Part shown: positions 37,172-47,031 of the stretch, in pieces
Layout: each line of letters begins with the position of its first letter
Numbering within the stretch: the stretch's first letter is position 1
Assembly (NCBI RefSeq): GCF_025024155.1
Contig: NW_026251741.1
Span: 124,001 to 188,000, forward strand
Direction of reading: 5' to 3'
Source of the DNA: Gamsiella multidivaricata
Lineage: Eukaryota; Mortierellomycota; Mortierellomycetes; Mortierellales; Mortierellaceae
Length of the DNA: 64,000 bases
Program-made: the position numbers and the translations under genes
The notes under the pieces: generated by a model
What the model saw: the letters and a program-made list of their open reading frames with translations, nothing else
Databases searched by the model: none
What the model was told of the DNA's origin: nothing

Positions 37172-37745
37172 GGGGGAACTTGGGAACGCAAAGGAGCAGC
37201 TCGATAGCATTTATAACCACAGCATGGCTGTTAAAAAGCACCAGTAGGATGCTAGGAAGGCGCAGAAAGCAGGGTACGCGATTATTACGAACCGGCTGCT
37301 CAAGATGGTCGGAAGTGCAACTGGCAGACGGAGGGATGAAGTGAACAAGATTATGATTGGAGTGGACCTTTGAAAGTTCTCAGCAAAGTTAAGGTTCTCC
37401 TCTTTGCATACGTCCTCCCAGTCGTACTTTGTTTAAAAAGTAGTGTACAACACTACCAATGAATATGGGATTCGAGGGCACATTTTTATTGTCAATGGTA
37501 CTAATGGATTGTTGTTGCTAAGTTCGCTCTCTTGGGTACATTGTCGTGGGAGTGAACGAGTATCACACCTCCAAAAAATGCTCAACCTGCGAGCATTTTG
37601 TCGAAGAAGTGGAGATCCGTAGGTTGTATTGTACGACTTGCAAGACATACATGGACCGCGATGTTATGGCTGCTCACAACACCTGCAATGTTGTTCGTGG
37701 GAACTTGCTCCATCAACGGCGACCGCTATATCTCCAACCGGTAGA
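37172..37745 (+). pseudogene. Broken Fanzor/TnpB-like RNA-guided nuclease gene, C-terminal part
   Basis: A frame from 37172 reads AKEQLDSIYNHSMAVKKHQ, stop, DARKAQKAGYAIITNRLLKM, then NKIMIGVDL, stop, KFSAKLRFSSLHTS, stop; the stops are TAG 37245, TGA 37371 and TAA 37434. After about 80 unrelated bases the C-terminus resumes: RSLGYIVVGVNEYHTSKKCS, then C-x2-C, RRLYCTTCKTYMDRDVMAAH and LYLQPVDDVG. The TSK-C-x2-C ... C-x2-C-x(n)-DRDVMAA arrangement is the zinc ribbon plus RuvC-III Asp of TnpB; the wording is that of the eukaryotic relatives, Fanzor proteins, known in Mortierella and chytrids. Those are guide-RNA-directed nucleases carried by transposons. The first RuvC motifs are absent here, so this copy is dead. 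Confidence 0.78.
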
Positions 37746-37799
37746 TGACGTCGGGAGCTGCCCTTGGGGGCAGGTTGCGAGGCCGCAGACAAATACTAG

Positions 37800-37845
37800 C
37801 AGCAGCAGCAGCAGCAGCAGCACTAACAGCAGCACTAACAGCAGC
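37800..37845. repeat. CAG/AGC trinucleotide repeat
   Basis: Runs of AGC broken by ACT-AAC at the 3' end of the Fanzor-like relic; in that frame it would encode a Ser/Thr/Asn tail. Confidence 0.9.
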
Positions 37846-38266
37846 ATGGCTACTATCAACAGTGCTAGCAATTCGAACACCGGTAACATGGTTTTTGGAT
37901 AGTAAGGAACTCGAGCGCGCAAGCAAGCAGCCTTTGTGGGAGGGCCTGCCATCCACTGTGTGCCTAAGCGAGCGTAGCTGTTTCAATCTTAATATTATGT
38001 GTGTCCGCAAACACATTAAACATTATCGGTACGGGAGAAATTATTGGGCGAAGTAAGAATGCCGGCCTCAAAAAAAAATTCATTTGCCACCAAAAGCGTT
38101 GCTACCAAATTAGTCTCTTTATTTGACCAAGAGCGTGTAACATGGAATTTGTGCGCTAACTATTCTTCACATGGGAGTTGTGCGCTACTTTTGCTAACTG
38201 TTTTGCATGGGAATTGTGCGCGGGTAGCTGGGGAGTTACAGAGAGTAATTTTTTTTATATGGTAGA
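37846..38266. other. No gene; imperfect short repeats
   Basis: Around 38140-38225 a motif close to CATGGGAATTGTGCGC occurs three times at irregular spacing. Confidence 0.5.
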
Positions 38267-38452
38267 CTAATCAAAATACAGCTTGGCGCCTTCGACAACA
38301 TCTTCCTTCTTGAATCTGGACACCAAGCAGTTTAAACAACCGATGTAGATGAGTTCCATGTCCCTGGGGCAGGCAGGCTTGTGCTTACAGGGAATTGTGA
38401 TCTCTTTTTCTGCACGGCAGAAACAGCAATATGATTTGACGAATTTGCACAT
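38267..38452 (-). CDS. Small Cys-rich protein, 61 residues, possible zinc ribbon
   Basis: Single exon from ATG 38452. It contains eight Cys (positions 2, 9, 10, 12, 22, 28, 39, 42), including two CxxC pairs (CCFC 9-12 and CLNC 39-42) and CKHKPAC between them, followed by a charged tail (SRFKKEDVVEGAKLYFD). The two CxxC pairs 27 residues apart suggest a zinc-binding ribbon. A TATAAAAG box lies 55 bases upstream, the right distance for a short leader, which is the main reason to believe it is expressed. No signal peptide. I do not recognise a named family. Confidence 0.5.
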   Translation of the reverse strand: MCKFVKSYCCFCRAEKEITIPCKHKPACPRDMELIYIGCLNCLVSRFKKEDVVEGAKLYFD

Positions 38453-38506
38453 TAAATGAGGGATAAAGAAAGGATGATGGTTCGTATCCCAAATTGCATC
38501 TTTCAC

Positions 38507-38514
38507 CTTTTATA
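38507..38514 (-). promoter_or_regulatory. TATA box of the small Cys-rich gene
   Basis: TATAAAAG on the minus strand, 55 bases before ATG 38452. Confidence 0.5.
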
Positions 38515-40226
38515 CCCGCACTCACGAACTCTGTTTTTCTGTTTTTTCTACTTAACGCCCAAAATTGCTGCTGTGCTTGTGTTCAAAAAAACTCACAGGC
38601 CAATGAAAATAATCCCTCATGCCCTTGACGCGACATCGATCGATCGGCTTTATTATACGTAGTTATTGCCTACATAGTCCAATCACGTCCTTATTTCGTT
38701 CGCCAAAAGGAATCGATGGGAACGTCAAGCAGAACGGGCGACTTCCAGTACAAGAGAACTTCCCGGACTATGGCGGGTATCAACTGGGTCGATAAATGAA
38801 TTGTTGGAAAGCACATTGGCACGTACTGTTACATTTATTGATTGATGAAAGCATCCTGCGTTATCATAGCTCTTGAACCTGCCAAGTTGCCTATCTTGGA
38901 ATAAGTACCTGCACGCAACACCCTCTCCCTCCTCCTACTTCCTGGAATGTCTATCGAAGTCCCATGCTCCAATTTGATATCAACAAAAACACAGCGAGGG
39001 CAAAACACAATAATTAGTGACTGTAGAGCTTGCTCAGCTCACCCAGCTCTTCAAGGACTCCATACCCTCCAACAATACTATCCAAACTCAAGGCCGAGAG
39101 TATGGAGAAATTGCTTTTGAATTGCACAGCGTGATGCAGAGTTCAGGATGTAGACACTGGGCGAGCGAGACTCAGTGCAGGTTCTATAGTTGCGACCAGA
39201 TGATGAAGTGGTGGTGTCAAGAACCCGTAGCAGTGGACATCATTGGGCAAGTCATGCTCGGGAAGGTTAAGAACACAGTCATGGCTGCTTTTAGGACTCT
39301 ATGTCGTGCTTCGCATTCATTGACCAAGTGTGCTTCTATGTACATTCGCTTAAGCGCCGAGTTCAAAAAGACGCGACGATCAAGAAGCAGTACCATACCT
39401 TAGTGCGATAACTTCCTTACAAGTCTGCTTCCTGCGCACTAGAGCTGAACAATAATGGCCTGCAAGAGGACGTTTTTAAAACAACTTTTATTGTTGTGCT
39501 GATGTCCTGATATCCTAACATCGTGTGCTGACATGCGGGCCATTCTCTTTTCGGCGGTGCTCTCATCTATTTTATCTTTACTTTAATGATCAGAAGCTCA
39601 AAAAGAGTGAAATGTCGCGACGCGATGGAAGGCCGTCTATGAATGAAGATACAAGTGGAAAGAGTCGCTTTTAAATCGCTATCAGTAGCCCACCCCTTGC
39701 TGAGAGGCATGCCCTGACTGTGCGAAGTCCTGCGATTGTAGCCACACACCTCCTACCGGTCCTTGCAAAATAGCGGACCAGAGTCGGTTGGTGATATATC
39801 TTTCAAAATTTGAGAGACCACCACCCGCATCTACAGCCGAAGCTCTTTAACATCCACAGCGAACACATTGAGTATCCAAATGCAGTGAGTCCACAACCAC
39901 CCGTTTTCTCCAGGCCCATACTATTCTCCTCTCTTCATCTTGATTGTCATGGCAACTTCAGCAAACACTGTACTTCACCTTGGAATTTGCGAGCGGGAAA
40001 CAGAGTACTTCGATGAGAAGACTCGAGTATGGCACATTAGAAGCGTGGCGTGCACAAGTGTTGCCGCCATGCGCTTTTGCCACTCAGTGCTCGTGACTTT
40101 CGCCACCATCAGTACGAGGATGTCCATATATGGTGTTTGTCAATCGAGACTGACTCGCCCAGCAAACATATATTTCGCGCAACGGTAAGCACTTTCGACA
40201 TTGTCTTTTGTTTGAGGCAGCATTGG
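38515..40226. other. Accessory DNA, no gene supported
   Basis: A 128-codon frame at 39017-39403 (GREYGEIAFELHSVMQSS) and a stretch at 40050-40184 ending in a GTAAGC donor-like site (HHQYEDVHIWCLSIETDS) look weakly coding and may be gene relics. Neither has a recognisable family or full structure. Confidence 0.4.
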
Positions 40227-40600
40227 GTCATCCGAGCCAGCTGGATTTGGAATCATGGAGAGGTCGCGCTCTCCACGCTCTTCCTTAACAGAATGGTATG
40301 CCCGCCAAACGACTCGTCGGTTGGGAGGTGGATGGTCTATAAGCGTTGAGCGACTCCCAAACTCGGTCAGCGCCTGCTACAAGCAGTATCCTCGAGACAA
40401 GGATAATGGAGGGTCCGAGCCGGCTGGATTTGGAATCATGGACTTCCTTAACAATTCGGTATGCCCGCCACACGATCCGTAGTCTATATGACTCTGCTAC
40501 CTGTCATCTGAGAAATGATGAAGGGGTGTCGGGTGGGAGGTGGATTTCTTTATATACGTTGGGCGACCCACAATCGGTCAGCGTCTGCTTGGGCAGTGTT
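40227..40600 (+). repeat. Diverged tandem duplication, unit about 185 bp
   Basis: Unit 1 (about 40227-40386) and unit 2 (about 40412-40600) share, in order, CTGGATTTGGAATCATGGA, CTTCCTTAACA, GGTATGCCCGCCA, GGTGGGAGGTGGAT-like and TCGGTCAGCG blocks, with small insertions and deletions. Confidence 0.85.
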
Positions 40601-40766
40601 TGCCTCATTCCTCATTCCTCATTCCTCAATATCCCTTTTCAACATGTCTGTATTTTGCACTCACAAAATCAACGCGACTTGATTACAGACTGATATTTCA
40701 TATCCTGTTCGAAACTGAACTTGACTCGACAGACTAATGTTCTATTGCGACAAGCGTAACGTGATA

Positions 40767-40981
40767 CAGTGCGGGACGTCTAGTCGCGACACGTAACTTT
40801 TATCTAGAAACACCTATTCATTTTCAAGTACAACCACTGAATCGAAGTTTGGATCATTAAAGTGCGTATAACCCTTCCCTCTACAAACCAATGTTCGCCG
40901 TTTATCAATATAACCTCTAGTTCCAAGGTTTTTGAGTTTCAACGTTTTCTACGTACAGTGGCGACTAGATGTCCCGCACTA
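40767..40981. mobile_element. MITE-like element, 215 bp, with terminal inverted repeats and TA target duplication
   Basis: The left end CAGTGCGGGACGTCTAGTCG matches the reverse complement of the right end (TAGTGCGGGACATCTAGTCG) with two differences, and similarity continues a few bases inwards. TA flanks the element on both sides (40765-40766 and 40982-40983). TA duplication and a CAGTG-like end are typical of Tc1/mariner-type elements. The interior is non-coding, so it would depend on a transposase made elsewhere. Confidence 0.85.
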
Positions 40982-41068
40982 TAGGCTCTTGTAGGCGTCA
41001 GCTTTATTTACTCGCCCACTGAGGGAGAGAACCACCCTGCCTCCTGTCCTATTGCTCACCTATCCCTC

Positions 41069-41986
41069 ATGATGGACAAGGTTCCAGAAGCAGGATGGAA
41101 AGCTACCATTGACGGCAGCAAACCCGGCGCCGACTTCTTCTTGACCAGGACACCTGCTGAGTACAATCCTTTAGCCTACTTCAAGCATCCTGGAGCGACA
41201 TCCTCTCTTCGAGAACACCTAGCGCATGAATTATCGGAATGGGTCAAGTGCTTTTCCGCCTCGGACAAGCAGATTCTTCGCGACGTCGCCAGTTCCTTCA
41301 GGTCTTATCGGAAGCAAACAATGTCGAAATTCTGGGATGAAATTGCAATTGTTGGAACAGCGGAAAAATGATCTCCGCAGACAGAATGTCACCTAGCTCG
41401 GAATTGATGGTGACGCCATGACCAGGGAGCTGGACGAGGCACTGAATGGTAGGTCACATTCTGTTATATCGGAGTCAGTCTCATGGTTGCCTCCAAATGC
41501 TGAACCTCGACATAGGTCAGCATTGTTATCTGAATGAAGAGTCTTATCCATCAGTCTTTACGCAGAACTAAGGAAGATACTAATGCAACGCACATCACTC
41601 CAATGCTCGTTTACTTCAGCACCATTGCAAAAACTTAATCGACCTAAAAGATCATCCGCTGAAGTCGTCCCTGAGCCAGAGAGCGTGAGCACTCCAAACC
41701 AGGAACGATCCACCAAAAAAGTAGCATTCCAGGATGCTGAGTTTTCGTTTAAAAGTGGGAGCGACTACATTGGCTCCAACCCGTCCTCGGCAAGATCATC
41801 TCTCAACTCCATCGACTTCAAGTATATCGACCGCTTAGCTGGGCCAGGAACAACATCTTCACGACTCAACAAGCAGTCGGCTTGTTATAGAAAAGACCAG
41901 CGTTTCGGAAGTGCTGATGGACGCTCGCCGCGATAATCCTAAGAAGCAAAGCGAAATTACAGATGTGTCTGATCTCTTGTAAGTGC
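41069..41986 (+). pseudogene. Broken orphan gene, at least two exons
   Basis: The start (PGATSSLREHLAHELSEWVK, KQILRDVASSFRSYRKQTM) is open from 41069 to 41371. Coding-like sequence continues in another frame (NDLRRQN, in-frame TAG, then DAMTRELDEALN with a GTAGGT donor). After a short intron-like gap it resumes at about 41565 (ELRKILMQRTSL) and ends after one more frame change near a GTAAGTG site (KKQSEITDVSDLL). So it carries two frame changes and one TAG. The family is not recognised. Confidence 0.5.
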
Positions 41987-43207
41987 TTCTTCCGCTTCAA
42001 GTCCTTCTTTGGAGAATGGTGCTTTGAGTCCTTCAAATCTTCTTCAGCTGTAAACAGATCTCAGATCCCGGTGAGTGCGACAAAGCCGCGTCTGAGGTGA
42101 GGGCATCTTGATTGGTCGTATTCTGATTTTGTCGCCATTTCGTTCCGTGCTGATTCGAGTTGGTTGTTCCAGCGCGAGAGAATACAACTTTTGACGGGCC
42201 AGGTCAGGCTCTCCAAATCGCGATTCTTTGGACGGTAGCTTGATTTTCTGACCGTGAAACTGTAGGTGTAAGTGTAAAACAAAACATAATATGGTTATTT
42301 CTTTGCAAACGCAAAATGACGCCAGAGTAAAATGAAAAAACGTATAAAACGATCAGTGCTTGCAAGGGCAAGAGCAGATGATGCGAGAGTATGCCATGGT
42401 TCCTTAAGTTTGACTTTGTTGGCATCGGGTGTATCACTGAATGGCGAAGATGGCGAAATTGTTGGCTGGCTCGAGGGTGAAGCTGCGTCATGAGCAACTG
42501 GTGATGAGCGACTGCCGGTATGAGCTTTCTTTTGGATGTGTTCAATTGACCCATTACTTTCGTCGGTTTGGCGGCTATTGGTACCTTCACTGCCCTTGCT
42601 TATGTCCGTTGGCGATGGGCGCAGGCTATCTTTTAGTTGATCTGCCGAACTCGAGCCAGCGTTGATAGCCAAATGGTCAGACTTTACTTGGAAGACAAAG
42701 AAAGAAGCGAGGAGAGCAAGCTGCTTTTAGCCATATTCTGACTGACAATACTGCAATAAGGTACGGGTCGATGCTCTCAACGGAAAACGCCTCCAGTTCG
42801 ACATTATCTCCAAGCCTTTGACAAACCCCTCGGTATCGCCCCCATGATCGACAGCGTAGACTTCTGGTAGTCAATGGACAGGATGCCTGTTGTAAAAGAA
42901 CCGGTCTATTTTCAAGCAGTCCTCCATTTTCTCGAAGCCCGCCGTTGTCTGAAAGCTTTCCGGTTTCTCGAAGTCCTCCAAAGGATTAGGAACATTGGCG
43001 TTAATTGTAGGCCGGTGACCTATCGGGGTGCACGCAGAATCAGGGAGACGAAGACCCATCGGTAAACAGGTGAGACTATACAAACAAGTTAGAAAGAGTA
43101 ACAAAAAGCAAACTGCCAGTTAGGCTCTGTTATATCAACCTTTGTCAAAACAAAAGGGGTGTGTATGCCCACTGACAATTCACACCCCGCTGCAAAACCT
43201 GTGATGT

Positions 43208-43475
43208 GTATGCCCATTGACAATCGACATCAGAGTGGCATCTCCTGTGGTCCAGTGACACTTCAGGAGTGTAGAGATCAGAGAACCTGGCAAGGATCCT
43301 CGTCGCACCCCTACTGAGCCCCCGAGTAACATTCTCCAACCCCATTGAGCAATGCAGCCCGGAAAAAAACCTCAATGCTAAAGGGAGTGTGACGCATATG
43401 CCCATTGACAATCTGCATCCAGATGTCTTCCCCTGTGGTCCAGTGACACTTCAGGATATGCAGAGGTCAGAGAGG
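43208..43475 (+). repeat. Direct repeat, about 80-bp unit, two copies plus a half copy
   Basis: Copies at about 43208-43285 and 43397-43475 share TATGCCCATTGACAATC and CCTGTGGTCCAGTGACACTT followed by a CAGAG-rich end; a partial copy of the first block lies at about 43164. Confidence 0.85.
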
Positions 43476-44370
43476 CAAGAGCTCTCGTGACATCTCTACG
43501 CGACTTCTCACTCACTTTTGAACACAAGAACATTACCTTGTTGTCTGGAACTTTTGGATGGATGGACAGACAGTGACTGTAATCGAAGGCAAAGGCGAGT
43601 GATTAAGAGAGGAATGAGGGCGGGGAGTATTGCTGAGAAGCGCCTATGTAAAACAAGCGCATTGCAGCAAAGGAGAGTTTCAGTTCTGGGCTGATGCCTC
43701 AAACAATCGAATATGCAAATCAAGAGGCCAAGCAGTGGCACAGAAATGAATCATCTTTCTGAGAGAGCTCAATTACCTAATAAAAGTCCGTCGAAAACAC
43801 GTCATGGGGCTCAGACCCATAAAACGTGCTCAGACTCCGAAGATTAATGTGGCATGGGCATGGGGGCTGTGCAGGGTAAGAAAACCGGGCAGAGGTACGC
43901 TCTCATTGGATTCCGGCTTGCTCAAGGACAGTAAAGTGCGGGATCTGCCATGACACGCTGACTGGCCGCTCGGTCAGAGGTAGAGATCATGCCAATGAGC
44001 GACGCGAGATGACGACCGAGAGCAGACGATAGATCCAAAAGCATGCAGAGAACGGCAATAAAAGATGACGATGGTGCGACGTGCATCCCCTTCCCAATAG
44101 AAAAAAAAAAAAAAAAAAAAAAGCTGTTGCCCAAGGTGGCGGACTGGTCTCCCTTCCAACTTGGTAGAGTGCCGACTTATGGCCGACTGTGAAGCCTGTC
44201 TGTCTGCTCTCATCATCTCCTTTTCTAATCACGCCTTGCGCGAGTCTCACTACGGCCCGAGTACACCCCTAAACGCGGAAAATATCTCACCTGGATACTT
44301 ATAGTACATACGCTTCTGTCACTGCGCTAGCACCATATATCGCGCCCGCGTTCCGCCAGAATTACCTATG

Positions 44371-44437
44371 TTTTTTTTTTATCGCGCACAGCTTTTTTTT
44401 TATCGCGCACAGCTTTTTTTTTTTATTGCGCACAGCT
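44371..44437. repeat. Tandem repeat, three units of T-run plus ATCGCGCACAGC
   Basis: The third unit reads ATTGCGCACAGC. Seen directly. Confidence 0.92.
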
Positions 44438-44564
44438 CTACCGCTTATCCGCCGTCTTTAGATATTTAGTAACCGCGCGTGACATCATTCGACTCGCGTT
44501 TGGGCGACCTTTCTTTGAAATTAAAGGCATGATAAAAAAAAAAGCTATACAGCACTGTTGCACT

Positions 44565-44783
44565 GCTGCATCCAACGGATGACAGCTTCGGGCCATTGCC
44601 TGCTCAGGCAGGCCCAAATACCAATTATCCGAATAAAGTGTTCCTTTCGTACTAAGTTCAATTACTATTGCAACAACATTTCATCAGTGAGGTAAAACTA
44701 ACCTGACTCTCGACGGTCTAAACCCAGCTCACGTTCCCTATTAGTAAGTGAACAATCCAACGCTTACTGAATTCTGCTTCAGT

Positions 44784-44814
<31 letters not shown>

Positions 44815-44833
44815 TAAGTAACGCTTGGCTGCT
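44565..44833 (-). rRNA. Degenerate fragment of 28S (LSU) rRNA, 3' region
   Basis: The minus strand reads through universal LSU landmarks in the right order: CAGCCAAGCG, TTGATCCTTCGATGTCGGC, AAGCAGAATTC, GCGTTGGATTGTTCAC, TAATAGGGAACGTGAGCTGG, GTTTAGACCGTCG, TGATGAAATGTTGTTGCAAT, TTAGTACGAAAGGAAC (the sarcin-ricin loop normally has GAGAGGAAC) and TTCGGATAATTGGTATTTG. A stretch near the start is deleted and several invariant bases are changed, so this is not a functional gene. The ends stop abruptly, as expected for an inserted fragment. Confidence 0.93.
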
Positions 44834-44984
44834 TCTCTTGCTCTCGCCCTTTCTCTTTCTCAAGCTCTCATTATTTTGTGTTTTCTAGCCCATTGCATAG
44901 GCTTTTCGATCTCTTGTCTTCGAAGAGAAACAGCTAGCGCAGAAGGAAGGTCACGATCCAAGGCAAGTCTGCACCGACAGCCTC

Positions 44985-45784
44985 GTGAAGGACATCCTCA
45001 GTTCATTTGACCAGTGTGAGCTGGAGAGAATCTTGCCGGTTTTCTTTGCTGGATTGAGCATGTTCCGAAAGTTTAACAAATGGAAGATCTCTCGGTCAGA
45101 GGTGAGCTGGACCGCATCAGTGATTGTTCCTATTCTGGAGGAGTTCATGTTTGTACAGCATGAGGTCATGTTCACCTGGCAAATGCCCTGTATTTGCACT
45201 TGTCGCGGTGGCATGTATCGTATCATCCTCTTTGACCAATACTGGTTGTGATCACTTTTATTAACTAGCGCCAACTCAATCACATCAGCTGGCAAGCAAC
45301 GCAGGAGCAGCCATACCAGCCAGATGTTATCGGATTGGCCGATGAGGGTAAGACAGAGGTCTACTATGGAGAGATCAAGGTGGCTAAGGCCGGTCTTGAG
45401 GAGCAGCACACAGATCGTCTTCGGCTGATCATCTTTTCCAAGGATGCTCTGGACCTTTTTGAGCGGACTTTGGACACCACTCCTCCTGTGATATCCGCCC
45501 AAGTGGTGGGGCGACAGGCGGTGTTTTATTATGCAGTCAAGATCGGCAACACCATCTTGCACTGTAAGCTTTCTTCATTCAGCATGCCTGTGACCCTGGG
45601 CGAATTCAATCTACATGACGTTTTCTTTCCTTTCTTTCCTTTCTTTCCTTTGTTCCAGGTGCAGTCGCTGACCAGGTTGGCAAAGGAAGGCTTAGATCAT
45701 AAACGACAAGCACCTTTGGCCACTGTACCTTTCCCGACTATGGGTACTCCTAGTCTCCGTATAGCCATGAACAAGAACAATTAG
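44985..45784 (+). pseudogene. Orphan gene relic with PD-(D/E)XK-like motif
   Basis: The 5' part (ILSSFDQCELERILPVFFAG, WTASVIVPILEEFMFVQHE) is open to 45251. The second part is open from about 45287 to the stop at 45784 and reads QPDVIGLADEGKTEVYYGEI, then KVAKAG, RLRLIIFSKDALDLFERTL and FPTMGTPSLRIAMNKNN. PD followed 14 residues later by EIK fits the PD-(D/E)XK nuclease pattern. This wording recalls a large orphan family in Mortierellales with PDxxG...EVKV and a GTP...A.AG-type end, but that is from memory. A TTTCC repeat at about 45626-45652 encodes Phe/Pro. The join between the two parts and the start are not resolved; it could be a live gene with one intron. Confidence 0.5.
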
Positions 45785-46470
45785 TTTTAGTGATTTGCTG
45801 ACGATGTGTCAAACTAAGCTCTATTTTACGGGACTTGAATTGACTTAAGAAGGTATATCTTTACTTCGTGGGATGCATCCGTATTTACATGTATCGTCTG
45901 CCCGTGGAGTACCTCAAGCAGATTAGTCGAGTTGCCGATCTGAGCATTGGCGACGTAAACGGCCAGGGTTCATCCCGCTTGAAGGCTGAGAAAGCGAAAA
46001 GCCTCATAGCCAGCGAAAATAAAGTGCACGAGCAAGCAGCTACGCTTACGAAGGTTGATTTATTCATCCTATTCTCCAATGCTACATTATCGCAAGCTGA
46101 TGTGCTTTGTACATAACACGCCAAAATGTTCAACCTAACACGCCTGTAACTTTTATGACTCAAAAAATGGGCAGCATCAAGATGAACGAAACTAGCTACT
46201 ATCCGACCCGGAGCAGCTCATCATTCTCACGATCCTCATCGATGACGACGAAGGAACAGAGGATGCAATCGCAAAGCTGAAAAATCAGAAGAGCACGCGG
46301 ATACTAGTTGTGGGCAAACACACCGCAGAGGCAAATGAAATCCGCCATTGTGGCGAGGTTTGAAAGAGCAGGTTATATGGCGCGTTTGTGTGCAGCATGT
46401 TTGGCAGAGAACCCGTTTGATTTTGCGAGTGCTAAAGTTTGAAACCCCCTAGTGTCCATAGTGTACGACT
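45785..46470. other. Accessory DNA with coding-like remnants
   Basis: Plus-strand frames at 46200-46360 (IDDDEGTEDAIAKLKNQKST) and 46336-46440 (ARFERAGYMARLCAACLAEN, ending TGA) look like pieces of one gene split by a frame change. Family not recognised. Confidence 0.4.
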
Positions 46471-47031
46471 CGTGGGTATCTGCTGTGATCTGTATCCATG
46501 GGTGTCTTTCCAGGGATCGATGTGGCCCAGACTTGGCATTCGAGAGTGTTTCCAGGCCAAGGATCGGAGGCAGAGTAATTGCTTTTCGATGGCCATCCTT
46601 GGCGTGTCGCTTGAGCTATGTGCAGATTGCACTGAACAGGTGTAGTTCTCAGTTTCGGCTTGATTCGTGAATGCGTTTTTTTGTAGTGTGATTTTACCGC
46701 CACTCGAACATCGGTTAGAGGAACGATACTCAGCGATCCTTCCTGCTTCTATGCATCAATGCTGTTGCCTAGCACCATCGCTTCTTCGTGCATGGTCTAA
46801 GAGCTGTGGGCTGTGCACGTCTTTTTCTTTAGTTGGTTGTTTGTTTTCAGGGACAGACGGCAAGACTGCTCCCAATGTTACACCAAGATTTTGTACCTTC
46901 GCCAACTCACCAACCTCGCCATTGCCTCTTATTGCTTTTCTGTTTTCACTCCTTCCTTCCTTCACGCTCTCTCCCTCCTCCCCCCCCCCCCCCCCCCCCC
47001 CTGCCCATCCTCTTGCCTTGCGAATATTGCC
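46471..47031 (+). repeat. 5' flank of LRR copy C, duplicated at copies A and B
   Basis: Matches 27347-27844 throughout and 32652-32969 over its second half. Contains a C22 run at 46980-47001, 30 bases before the ATG, where A and B have only short C-rich stretches. Confidence 0.9.

Larger units (their letters stand above)
41987..44564. other. Accessory DNA, 2.6 kb, no gene supported
   Basis: Several 70-125 codon frames on the minus strand (42295-42672 with a hydrophobic C-terminus, 43508-43741 hydrophobic) have no family signal. An A22 run lies at 44101-44122. Two repeat sets are listed separately. Confidence 0.4.

Noticed and set aside
41069..41371. Stand-alone 100-residue gene
   Set aside because: Coding-like sequence continues past the stop in another frame, so the stop is more likely a disabling frame change.
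42295..42672. 125-codon minus-strand frame with hydrophobic end
   Set aside because: No family signal, no promoter feature, and the region is full of relics; not called as a gene.
43508..43741. 77-codon hydrophobic minus-strand frame
   Set aside because: Hydrophobic composition alone; no start context or splice structure supports it.
43164..44437. Possible CRISPR-like array in the repeat-rich stretch
   Set aside because: Repeat units differ in length and spacing, there is no regular spacer pattern, and the genome is eukaryotic.
44825..45010. Short frame over the right end of the rRNA fragment
   Set aside because: Overlaps the rRNA-derived sequence and has no coding character.
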